Shown here: piece by piece, positions 56,458 through 64,000 of the stretch
Position numbering within the stretch: position 1 is the stretch's first letter
Layout: each line of letters opens with the position of its first letter
Assembly: GCF_900637555.1 (NCBI RefSeq)
Contig: NZ_LR134378.1
Span: 1,250,001 to 1,314,000 of the forward strand
Source of the DNA: Lautropia mirabilis
Lineage (GTDB): Bacteria > Pseudomonadota > Gammaproteobacteria > Burkholderiales > Burkholderiaceae_E
Direction of reading: 5' to 3'
Length of the DNA stretch: 64,000 bases
Program-made: the position numbers and the translations under genes
Notes under the pieces: generated by a model
Told to the model about the DNA's origin: nothing
What the model saw: the letters and a program-made list of their open reading frames with translations, nothing else
Databases searched by the model: none

Positions 56458-57924
56458 TCAGGAGGCTGCGGGGGGCTCGCCGGCGCCGCCATGCCCTTCG
56501 GCTGGTGCACCGTTCTCGGTCGAGGCGCTCTTGCGCCGCCGCCGGCGCTTGCGGGTGTTGCGCCCCGATTTGCCGGTGCTGCCCAGGCTTTCCTGCACCA
56601 GCTGTTCGCGCCGAGAGGAATCGGCGTCGATGAACTCCGTCCACCAGTCGCCCAGTGCAGGATCGATCTCGTTCGAGGTGCAGCGCAGCAGCAGGAAGTC
56701 GTAGCTGGCACGAAAACGCAGCTGCGTCACCAGCGTGAACGACTGCCGGCCACGCTTTTCCAGTCGGGGCTGCATCATCCAGATCTCGCGCATGTCGGCC
56801 TGGTAGCGCCGGTGCAGGGCCAGCTTCGTGCCCTGTTCGTCCAGCACTTCAGAAATGGCCTGATCCAGCGCCGGCACCAGGTGTTCGCCCTGGGCATGCA
56901 GCTGCTGCCAGCGCACCCGTACCTGCGGCCACAGCAGTGAGGCAAACAGGAAGCTGGGCGAGACCGACTTGCCCTGCTGCACGCGGGTGTCAGTGCGGGT
57001 CAGCGCCTCGGTGATGAAGGCTTCGTCCGTCTCGAAGAGGGTGTCCAGCAGCGGCAGGATGCCGTGGTGCAGCCCCTCGTGGCGCAGTCGCTGCAGGCAG
57101 GCCAGGCCATGGCCGCTTTCCAGCAGCTTCATCACCTCGTCGAACAGCCGCGCCGGCGGCACGTTCTCCAGCAGCGGGGCCAGCGTGCGGATGGGCTGGA
57201 GCGTGGGCGGATCGACCTGGAAGTCCAGCTTGGCGGCAAAGCGCACGGTGCGCAGCATCCGCACCGGATCCTCCCGGTAGCGGGTGGTGGGGTCACCGAT
57301 CATGCGCAGCAGCCGTGCCGACAGATCATCCACCCCGCCCATCGGATCGATCAGCGTCTCGGCGATCGGGTCGTAATAGAGGGCGTTGACGGTGAAATCG
57401 CGTCGGTAGGCATCTTCTTCGCGGGTGCCGAACACGTTGTCGTTCAGCATCCGGCCATGGGCGTCGGTCTGGCCGTTGGTATGGGCTGCCCGGAAGGTGG
57501 TGACCTCGATCGTCTCGCGCCCGAACATCACGTGAACGATGCGAAAACGCCGGCCGATGATGCGCGCGCGCCGAAAGAGCGACTGCACCGCCTCGGGGGA
57601 GGCGTCGGTGGCCACGTCGAAGTCCTTCGGGGCACGGCCCAGCAGCAGGTCGCGCACGCCGCCGCCGACGATGTAGGCGCTGTAGCCCGCGTGTTGCAGC
57701 TCTTCGCAGGTGCGCAGCGCGGCGCTGGAGACCTGCTGGCGGGACAGTCCCAGCGACTGGGCGGACAGGATGCGGGGCTCGGGCAGCTTGGGGGCCGGGG
57801 AGCGGGGGCGGCCGGGTGTGCGGCCCGGAATGCGGGCGCGGGGACGGGCAGGTGCGCGCGCAGCGGCCGGAGTGTCGCGGTCGGCCGGCCGGCCGGCGAT
57901 CCATTTGAACAATCGGTTGAACAC
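56458..57924 (-). CDS. pcnB: Poly(A) polymerase I
   Basis: PcnB adds A residues to RNA 3' ends and marks them for decay. The 488-residue protein has the class II nucleotidyltransferase signature IVGGGVRDLLLGRAPKDFDVATDA, FRIVHVMFGRETIEVTTFRA, RRDFTVNALYYDP and the RNA-binding block EDPVRMLRTVRFAAKLDF. Both ends are basic: the N-terminus is rich in Arg/Pro (about 20-45), and the C-terminus carries RKRRRRRKSAS, both likely to touch RNA. It follows the HAD phosphatase gene by 5 bp and is followed by folK. Confidence 0.96.
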   Translation of the reverse strand: MFNRLFKWIAGRPADRDTPAAARAPARPRARIPGRTPGRPRSPAPKLPEPRILSAQSLGLSRQQVSSAALRTCEELQHAGYSAYIVGGGVRDLLLGRAPKDFDVATDASPEAVQSLFRRARIIGRRFRIVHVMFGRETIEVTTFRAAHTNGQTDAHGRMLNDNVFGTREEDAYRRDFTVNALYYDPIAETLIDPMGGVDDLSARLLRMIGDPTTRYREDPVRMLRTVRFAAKLDFQVDPPTLQPIRTLAPLLENVPPARLFDEVMKLLESGHGLACLQRLRHEGLHHGILPLLDTLFETDEAFITEALTRTDTRVQQGKSVSPSFLFASLLWPQVRVRWQQLHAQGEHLVPALDQAISEVLDEQGTKLALHRRYQADMREIWMMQPRLEKRGRQSFTLVTQLRFRASYDFLLLRCTSNEIDPALGDWWTEFIDADSSRREQLVQESLGSTGKSGRNTRKRRRRRKSASTENGAPAEGHGGAGEPPAAS

Positions 57925-57929
57925 GATGC

Positions 57930-58607
57930 CTATACGAGGGGGAACAGGTCGATGATCGGCCAGCCGCGCTCGGTCGCCGTCTGGCGCAGCACCGGATCAG
58001 GATTGGTGGCTACCGGATGCGTGGCCATTTCCAGCATCGGCAGGTCGTTGCGTGAATCGGAATAGGCCCAGATCTCGTCGAAATCATCCGGCGTCAGTCC
58101 CTGTTCCTGCAGCCATTCGCGCAGGCGGACAAGCTTGCCGGCCTGGAAGGTGATCGTGCCCTGGGGCTCGCCCGTGTAGCGGCCATCCTTCACCTCACCC
58201 TCGGCACCCAGCAGGTGCTGCACCCCGAAAAGCTCGGCGATGTGGCGGGTGACGAAGGCGTTGGTGGCCGTGACGATGACGCACAGGTCGCCGGCGTCCA
58301 GGTGCTTCTTCACCAGGGCCAGCGCCTCGGCGTTCAGCGAAGGGCGGATGACCGTGTCGATGTATTCGCGCCGCCATGCCTCGATCTCGTCGGCAGGGCG
58401 CCCGGCCAGAACGCCCAGCACGAAGCGCAGGTGCTCGGCAGGATCCAGCTGGCCGCGCTTGTACTGCTCGAAGAAAGCGTCGATGCGGGCATTGAAGGCT
58501 GCCACGTCGGCCACGCGGCCGGTACGGCACAGGAAGCGCCCCCACTCGTTGTCGGAGTCGATGGGCAGCAGCGTGTGGTCCAGATCAAACAGGGCTAGCC
58601 TTTTCAT
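57930..58607 (-). CDS. HAD-superfamily phosphatase, SerB-like subfamily IB
   Basis: The 225-residue protein has the HAD motif I LFDLDHTLLPIDSD with two catalytic aspartates, motif II ATNAF, and motif IV YSDSRNDLPMLEMA. A helical cap lies between. This group includes phosphoserine-phosphatase-like enzymes, and the exact substrate is unknown. I start at 58607 (MKRLALFDLDHT); an ATG three codons upstream is equally possible and neither has a good ribosome binding site. First gene of the HAD-pcnB-folK group. Confidence 0.88.
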   Translation of the reverse strand: MKRLALFDLDHTLLPIDSDNEWGRFLCRTGRVADVAAFNARIDAFFEQYKRGQLDPAEHLRFVLGVLAGRPADEIEAWRREYIDTVIRPSLNAEALALVKKHLDAGDLCVIVTATNAFVTRHIAELFGVQHLLGAEGEVKDGRYTGEPQGTITFQAGKLVRLREWLQEQGLTPDDFDEIWAYSDSRNDLPMLEMATHPVATNPDPVLRQTATERGWPIIDLFPLV

Positions 58608-59015
58608 GTAGGTCATTCTAAAGCGTTGTGGACACATTTGGGATGTTTTGGCAGGCGTTATGGGTCCGTTCGTCCCTTTGCCGCCCCTTTGCCGTTCCCT
58701 CGCCGTCCCTTCGCTGCCCCCTGAAAACGCACGCAGGCCCTGGAATCAATGCACGCGACTCCCGGAATCCCCGCACGCGGGCTCCGGAATCCGTGTGCCG
58801 GTGATGACAGGGGCGCTCCCCCCGGGGCCGCCGGGGGCATGCCGTCCGGCACGGAGCGCCCGGCAGGCCGCCCGCGTCCCGGCAAAAAATAGGGAAAAAA
58901 GTGGTGCATCCACAACAGAAGACATGCGCCCCGGACCGGCATGCGCAGACGGACGGATTATCACCACGTATGATGACTGGCCTTGTTTCAGTCCGCCGTT
59001 TCCTCCGTCGTTTCC
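58608..59015. other. Gap between the HAD phosphatase gene and the urease operon
   Basis: About 400 bp with no credible gene. A pyrimidine-rich stretch at 58665-58725 has imperfect short repeats (CCCTTTGCCG and variants). A short A-rich segment (58885-58905) and the urease promoter region follow. No clear regulator site was recognised. Confidence 0.45.
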
Positions 59016-59885
59016 ATGTTCCCCGATTCCGATACCGCCGCTTGCGGCTGGCGTGCGCACCTGCAGCTGCGGTTTGCCGCACGCACGGCACCGGAAAACC
59101 GCGGCGGGCAGGGGGGCCATGCGGCACGCACCGTGTTGCTGGAAAAGCGTCACGAGGGCCCGATGCTGGTGCAGCGCCCCTTCTATCCGGAAGGAGAGGC
59201 GGTATGCCATGTCTACCTGCTGCATCCGCCCGGTGGCGTGGTGGGGGGAGACATCCTGCAGCTCGACGTGCGTGTCGAATCCTCCGCACACACCCTCATC
59301 ACCATGCCCGGTGCCACGAAGTTCTACCGCAGCGCGGGCCCGCAGGCCACGCTCGGGCAGCATTTCTCGCTGGATGATGGCGCCCGGCTGGAGTGGCTTC
59401 CGCAGGACACCATCCTCTTTCCCGGCGCACGCGCACGCACCGAAACCCGCTTCGACCTGCATGGCAGCGCCCGGCTGACCGGCTGGGAAACGCTGTGCCT
59501 GGGCCGCCCCGTGATGCACGAGGCCTTCGACCGGGGCGAGCTGGTCAGCCGCTTTGCCGTGTATCGGGACGGCCAGCCGCTGCTGCACGAACACCTGCGC
59601 ATCCAGGGCGGCCACCTTGCCAAGCTCGCCGGTCAGCCCCTGCTGTCCACCCTCGTGTTCACCCCGGCGGATGAAAACCTGCTGGCGCAGGCCCGTGCGC
59701 TGCTGCAGGAGAGCGCCGCATCGCTGCCGCTGGCCGGTGCCACCCTGCTGGGCGACCTGCTGGTGGTGCGCCTGCTGGGCGGCGACAACGAACGCATCCA
59801 GCGTCTGCAGCAGCAGCTCTGGGCCGCCCTGCGCCCCGCCGTCATGGGGCTGGATCCCAGTCCGCCGCGCATCTGGAGCACCTGA
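59016..59885 (+). CDS. ureD: Urease accessory protein UreD
   Basis: UreD binds apo-urease and, with UreF and UreG, helps load nickel. The 289-residue protein has LVQRPFYPEGEAVCHVYLLHPPGGVVGGD, ATKFYRS and LEWLPQDTILFPGARA, all typical. I start at the ATG at 59016; a TTG at 58983 would add 11 residues. It is the first gene of the urease operon, 144 bp before ureA. Confidence 0.94.
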   Translation: MFPDSDTAACGWRAHLQLRFAARTAPENRGGQGGHAARTVLLEKRHEGPMLVQRPFYPEGEAVCHVYLLHPPGGVVGGDILQLDVRVESSAHTLITMPGATKFYRSAGPQATLGQHFSLDDGARLEWLPQDTILFPGARARTETRFDLHGSARLTGWETLCLGRPVMHEAFDRGELVSRFAVYRDGQPLLHEHLRIQGGHLAKLAGQPLLSTLVFTPADENLLAQARALLQESAASLPLAGATLLGDLLVVRLLGGDNERIQRLQQQLWAALRPAVMGLDPSPPRIWST

Positions 59886-60029
59886 TCCGGTCATGCACGC
59901 ACATCCGTTCGCACGGCAGGCAGGGCATCCGCAACAGGCCCTTTCCCATCTCCTTTCATCCTTGCCCCCCGTTTTCTTTCCACCCGTTTGACCAGGCGTT
60001 CCCGGCCAGACCTTTTTCGACCAGACACC

Positions 60030-60332
60030 ATGGAACTCACCCCCCGCGAAAAAGACAAACTGCTGCTCTTCACCGCTGCCCTGCTGGCCGAGCGCCGGCT
60101 GGCCCGTGGCCTGCAGCTGAATTACCCCGAGGCGGTGGCCTACATCAGTGCAGCCATCATGGAAGGGGCGCGTGATGGAAAAACCGTGGCGCAGCTGATG
60201 GAGGCGGGCCGCCATCTGCTGACCCGTGCCCAGGTCATGCAAGGGGTGCCGGAGATGATTCCCGATGTACAGGTCGAAGCCACCTTCCCGGATGGCACCA
60301 AGCTGGTCACCGTGCACAGCCCCATCGTCTAG
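60030..60332 (+). CDS. ureA: Urease subunit gamma
   Basis: UreA is the smallest structural subunit of urease. The 100-residue product ([23 protein letters not shown]... to ...TVHSPIV) is the standard length and sequence, with [10 protein letters not shown] and [21 protein letters not shown]. The ATG at 60030 is chosen over an upstream GTG-type extension on family length. It lies 52 bp before ureB. Confidence 0.97.
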   Translation: MELTPREKDKLLLFTAALLAERRLARGLQLNYPEAVAYISAAIMEGARDGKTVAQLMEAGRHLLTRAQVMQGVPEMIPDVQVEATFPDGTKLVTVHSPIV

Positions 60333-60384
60333 GGATGCCCGTGACGCCTCCTGAAATCTGCACCATCACACAAGGACACCTTCG

Positions 60385-60696
60385 ATGATTCCCGGTGAAA
60401 TCCAGGTCCAGCCTGGTGACATTCCACTCAATACCGGTCGTGCCACGCTGACCGTCACCGTGGCCAACCACGGTGACCGCCCCGTGCAGGTCGGTTCGCA
60501 CTATCACTTCTACGAAGTCAACGACGCCCTGGTGTTCGACCGCGAACCCACCCGTGGTTACCGGCTGGACATCGCCGCCGGCACGGCCGTGCGCTTCGAA
60601 CCGGGCCAGTCCCGCACCGTCACCCTGGTGGCGCTGGGAGGTCTTCGCCGCGTCTATGGCTTTGCCGGCCGCGTGATGGGGGCACTGGAATCATGA
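60385..60696 (+). CDS. ureB: Urease subunit beta
   Basis: UreB packs with UreA and UreC in the urease trimer. The 103-residue protein has [29 protein letters not shown] and [24 protein letters not shown], all diagnostic. Its end overlaps the ureC start by 4 bp, showing coupling. Confidence 0.97.
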   Translation: MIPGEIQVQPGDIPLNTGRATLTVTVANHGDRPVQVGSHYHFYEVNDALVFDREPTRGYRLDIAAGTAVRFEPGQSRTVTLVALGGLRRVYGFAGRVMGALES

Positions 60697-62396
60697 GCAG
60701 CATTTCCCGTCGCGCCTATGCCGACATGTTCGGCCCCACCGTGGGCGACCGCGTGCGTCTGGCCGATACCGATCTGTGGATCGAAGTCGAAAAGGACTTC
60801 ACCCTCTATGGCGAGGAAGTGAAATTCGGGGGTGGCAAGGTCATCCGTGATGGCATGGGGCAGGGCCAGCAGCTGGCCGCCGATGTCATGGATCTGGTGC
60901 TGACCAATGCCCTGATCGTCGATCACTGGGGCATCGTCAAGGCCGACATCGGCGTGAAGAACGGCCGCATCGCCGCCATCGGAAAGGCCGGCAATCCGGA
61001 CATCCAGCCCGGCGTGACCATTCCCATCGGTGCCTCGACCGAGATCGTCGCGGCCGAAGGGCGCATCGTCACTGCGGGGGGCATCGACACCCACATCCAC
61101 TTCATCGCCCCCCAGCAGGTCGACGAGGCACTGGCCGGGGGCGTGACCACCATGATCGGTGGCGGATCGGGACCGGTGGAGGGCACGCGTGCCACCACCT
61201 GCACGGCCGGCCCCTGGCATCTGGCCCGCATGCTGCAGGCCGCCGATGCACTGCCCATCAACATCGGCCTGCTCGGCAAGGGCAATGCCTCGCAGCCCGA
61301 ACCGCTGCGCGAGCAGGTCCGTGCCGGTGCCATGGGCCTGAAACTGCACGAGGACTGGGGCTCCTCGCCCGCTGCCATCGACTGCTGCATGGGCGTGGCC
61401 GACGAGATGGATGTGCAGGTCGCCATCCACACCGACACGCTCAACGAAGGCGGTTTTCTGGAAGACACGCTGCGCGCCATCGGCAACCGCGTGATCCACA
61501 CCTTCCATACCGAGGGGGCAGGGGGCGGCCACGCACCGGACATCATCGCCGCCTGCGCCCACGCCAACATCCTGCCGTCATCCACCAATCCGACGCTGCC
61601 CTATACCGTCAACACGGTGGATGAGCACCTCGACATGCTGATGGTCTGCCATCACCTGGACCCGGCCATCGCCGAGGACGTGGCCTTTGCCGAAAGCCGC
61701 ATCCGCCGCGAAACCATTGCCGCCGAGGACATCCTGCACGATATAGGTGCCTTCTGCATGACGTCCTCCGACTCCCAGGCCATGGGCCGTGTGGGCGAAG
61801 TGGTGCTGCGTACCTGGCAGGTGGCGCACAAGATGAAGCTGCAGCGCGGCCCGCTGCCGCAGGACAGCGAGCGTCACGACAATTTCCGCGTGCGCCGCTA
61901 CGTGGCCAAATACACCATCAATCCGGCCATCACCCATGGCATTTCCCATGAGGTGGGCTCCATCGAAGTGGGCAAACTGGCCGACCTGGTGCTGTGGTCT
62001 CCCGCCTTTTTCGGCGTGAAGCCTTCCCTGGTCATCAAGGGCGGGCTGGTGGTGATGGCCCCGATGGGTGACATCAACGGCTCCATCCCCACCCCGCAGC
62101 CTGTGCATTACCGGCCCATGTATGCCGCGTTCGGTGCCGCCCGCCATGCCACGCGGATGACCTTCCTGCCCGGTGCTGCCATTGCCGCCGGCTTGCCGGA
62201 GCAGTTGCGCCTGCAGAGCCTGATCGGCCACGCGCACGACTGCCGCCGCATCCGCAAATCCAGCATGATCCACAACGACGCACTGCCCGACATCCACGTC
62301 GATCCGCAGACCTACCAGGTGCGCGCCAACGGAGAACTGCTGGTGGCCGAGCCGCTGGCCACACTGCCGATGGCCCAGCGCTATTTCCTCTTCTGA
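60693..62396 (+). CDS. ureC: Urease subunit alpha (catalytic)
   Basis: UreC holds the two-nickel site that hydrolyses urea to ammonia and carbamate. The 567-residue protein has the nickel ligands and catalytic residues: IDTHIHFI, the carbamylated lysine in [32 protein letters not shown], the flap cysteine/histidine in MVCHHLD, and the aspartate in [11 protein letters not shown]. All appear intact and the length is standard. Confidence 0.98.
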   Translation: MSSISRRAYADMFGPTVGDRVRLADTDLWIEVEKDFTLYGEEVKFGGGKVIRDGMGQGQQLAADVMDLVLTNALIVDHWGIVKADIGVKNGRIAAIGKAGNPDIQPGVTIPIGASTEIVAAEGRIVTAGGIDTHIHFIAPQQVDEALAGGVTTMIGGGSGPVEGTRATTCTAGPWHLARMLQAADALPINIGLLGKGNASQPEPLREQVRAGAMGLKLHEDWGSSPAAIDCCMGVADEMDVQVAIHTDTLNEGGFLEDTLRAIGNRVIHTFHTEGAGGGHAPDIIAACAHANILPSSTNPTLPYTVNTVDEHLDMLMVCHHLDPAIAEDVAFAESRIRRETIAAEDILHDIGAFCMTSSDSQAMGRVGEVVLRTWQVAHKMKLQRGPLPQDSERHDNFRVRRYVAKYTINPAITHGISHEVGSIEVGKLADLVLWSPAFFGVKPSLVIKGGLVVMAPMGDINGSIPTPQPVHYRPMYAAFGAARHATRMTFLPGAAIAAGLPEQLRLQSLIGHAHDCRRIRKSSMIHNDALPDIHVDPQTYQVRANGELLVAEPLATLPMAQRYFLF

Positions 62397-62416
62397 ACGG
62401 TTTTCTGCATCCTGTC

Positions 62417-63109
<693 letters not shown>

Positions 63110-63183
63110 CTTCGCGGGATACCGTGCTGCCGGCCGTCCAGTTCCTTTTTCCTGAATATCCCCCTTCCCACAGGACCTCACCC

Positions 63184-63741
63184 ATGAAACGACTGCTTCC
63201 CCTGCTGCTGGCAGCTGCCGCAGCGCCCGTGCTGGCCCACACCGGCACCGAACCCCATGTGCACACCTCCGCCCTGCAGGAAGGCCTGCTGCATCCCGTC
63301 ACCGGTCTGGACCACCTGCTGATGCTGCTGGGCACCGGGGTGCTGGCGGCCGTGACCGGCCGTTCCCTGCTGCTGCCGCTGGCCACGCTGGCTGCCATGC
63401 TCGTGGGGGCCGTGGCCGGACACTACAGCACTGAATTCGTCGGCATGGAAACGCTGATCACGCTGTCGCTGGCCGTGGCCGGTCTGGCCCTGCTGCTGCC
63501 GTCGCGCCAGCGCGTGCTGGCCTGGCTGATGCCGGCACTGGCCCTCGTGCACGGCTGGGCCCATGGTGTCGAGGCGGCACCCGATGCTTTCTGGCAGTTC
63601 ACCGCCGGCTTCGTGATGGCCAGTGCCGCCTTGCTGGCCGTGGGCTTTGGCGCGGGGGCGCTGCTGCGCCGTCACCAGCGCGTGCGCCAGCTGGCCGGTG
63701 GAGGCCTCGTGGCCGCTGCCGCCGTCCTCTTTGCCGGCTGA
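63184..63741 (+). CDS. ureJ: HupE/UreJ family nickel permease-like protein
   Basis: The 185-residue membrane protein begins with a signal-like segment (KRLLPLLLAAAAAPVLAHTGTEPH). It has the HupE/UreJ motif HPVTGLDHLLMLLGTGVLAA and HGWAHGVEA, with about six hydrophobic segments. This family is linked to nickel or cobalt import for urease and hydrogenase. The ATG at 63184 is chosen as it starts the signal segment. It lies between ureE and ureF, whose ATG overlaps its stop. Confidence 0.9.
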   Translation: MKRLLPLLLAAAAAPVLAHTGTEPHVHTSALQEGLLHPVTGLDHLLMLLGTGVLAAVTGRSLLLPLATLAAMLVGAVAGHYSTEFVGMETLITLSLAVAGLALLLPSRQRVLAWLMPALALVHGWAHGVEAAPDAFWQFTAGFVMASAALLAVGFGAGALLRRHQRVRQLAGGGLVAAAAVLFAG

Positions 63742-64000
63742 TGCAGGGCAGTCTTGCCCAGCTGCGCATGCTGCAGCTGGCCAGCGCATCGCTGCCGGTG
63801 GGAGGCTACACCTACTCGCAGGGGCTGGAATGGGCGGTGGAAGCCGGCTGGGTCCGTACCGTGGCGGATTTCGTCCGCTGGCAGACCGAACAGATCCACG
63901 ACACCCTCGTCAGCCTGGACTGGCCCGTACTCAGCCGCCTCTACGCAGCTGCCGACCTGCAGCAGCCCGATCTGGGCGCCTTTACCCGGTGGGGCGTCTT
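63741..64000 (+). CDS. ureF: Urease accessory protein UreF, N-terminal part (runs off the right edge)
   Basis: The first 86 codons of ureF are present and no stop is reached. The start MQGSLAQLRMLQLASASLPVGGYTYSQGLEWAVE is typical of UreF, which works with UreD and UreG to activate urease. Its ATG shares one base with the ureJ stop. ureG is expected next, outside the window. Confidence 0.93.
   Translation, partial: MQGSLAQLRMLQLASASLPVGGYTYSQGLEWAVEAGWVRTVADFVRWQTEQIHDTLVSLDWPVLSRLYAAADLQQPDLGAFTRWGV

Noticed and set aside
58665-58725. Short pyrimidine-rich repeats before the urease operon
   Set aside because: Copies are imperfect and few, with no regular spacing or unique spacers, so this is neither a CRISPR array nor a clear regulatory array.

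Overview
The window is GC-rich and almost fully coding. It reads like the core chromosome of a betaproteobacterium of the order Burkholderiales. The evidence is the queA-tgt-yajC-secD-secF cluster, a long RibA-type cyclohydrolase, tonB-exbB-exbD, fabA-fabB and ureDABCE(J)F. The genus cannot be proved from sequence alone; a Lautropia-like organism is my guess. No CRISPR array, rRNA operon, transposase or integrase was seen.

Layout. 0-0.3 kb: start of a lipoprotein gene that runs off the left edge. 0.7-6.5 kb: queA, tgt, yajC, secD, secF on the minus strand with a terminator. 6.6-9.8 kb: an acetyltransferase, tRNA-Leu(CAA), an exported alpha/beta hydrolase and a GST-like protein. 9.8-11.6 kb: an AT-rich accessory patch with a small membrane protein, a secreted protein gene broken by one in-frame TGA, and an orphan HipB-like regulator with a palindromic operator. 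11.7-15.7 kb: ydiJ-type FAD/Fe-S dehydrogenase and a lone ABC ATPase domain. 15.7-20.9 kb: NAD synthesis, nadA-nadB divergent from nrtR-nadC, with two identical 21-bp palindromes between them. 21-23.1 kb: glutathione-dependent formaldehyde detoxification. 23.4-33.7 kb: a giant secreted repeat protein and an outer-membrane barrel. 34.5-37.0 kb: sodA, fabB, fabA. 37.4-40.8 kb: a solute-binding-fold protein, an Hfq-like Sm protein with long tails, rlmJ and pseudoazurin. 40.9-47.7 kb: a metal-chelate ABC importer, a tandem-GNAT protein and exbD-exbB-tonB. 48.2-51.8 kb: a RibA-FolE fusion and galE. 52.5-58.6 kb: a glycine-betaine-type ABC importer, folK, pcnB and a HAD phosphatase. 59.0-64.0 kb: urease operon, cut off inside ureF.

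How the genes work together. The NAD block looks like a self-contained regulon: NrtR probably binds both palindromes and controls quinolinate synthesis in one direction and itself plus nadC in the other. TonB-ExbB-ExbD and the FecCD-type importer together would bring in a metal chelate. The urease cluster carries its own probable nickel permease (UreJ) and a UreE with a long histidine-rich tail.

The most unusual items are the RibA-FolE fusion, the barrel plus giant repeat protein pair with a large hairpin between the genes, the tailed Hfq-like protein, and the 270-codon reading frame interrupted by a single TGA.
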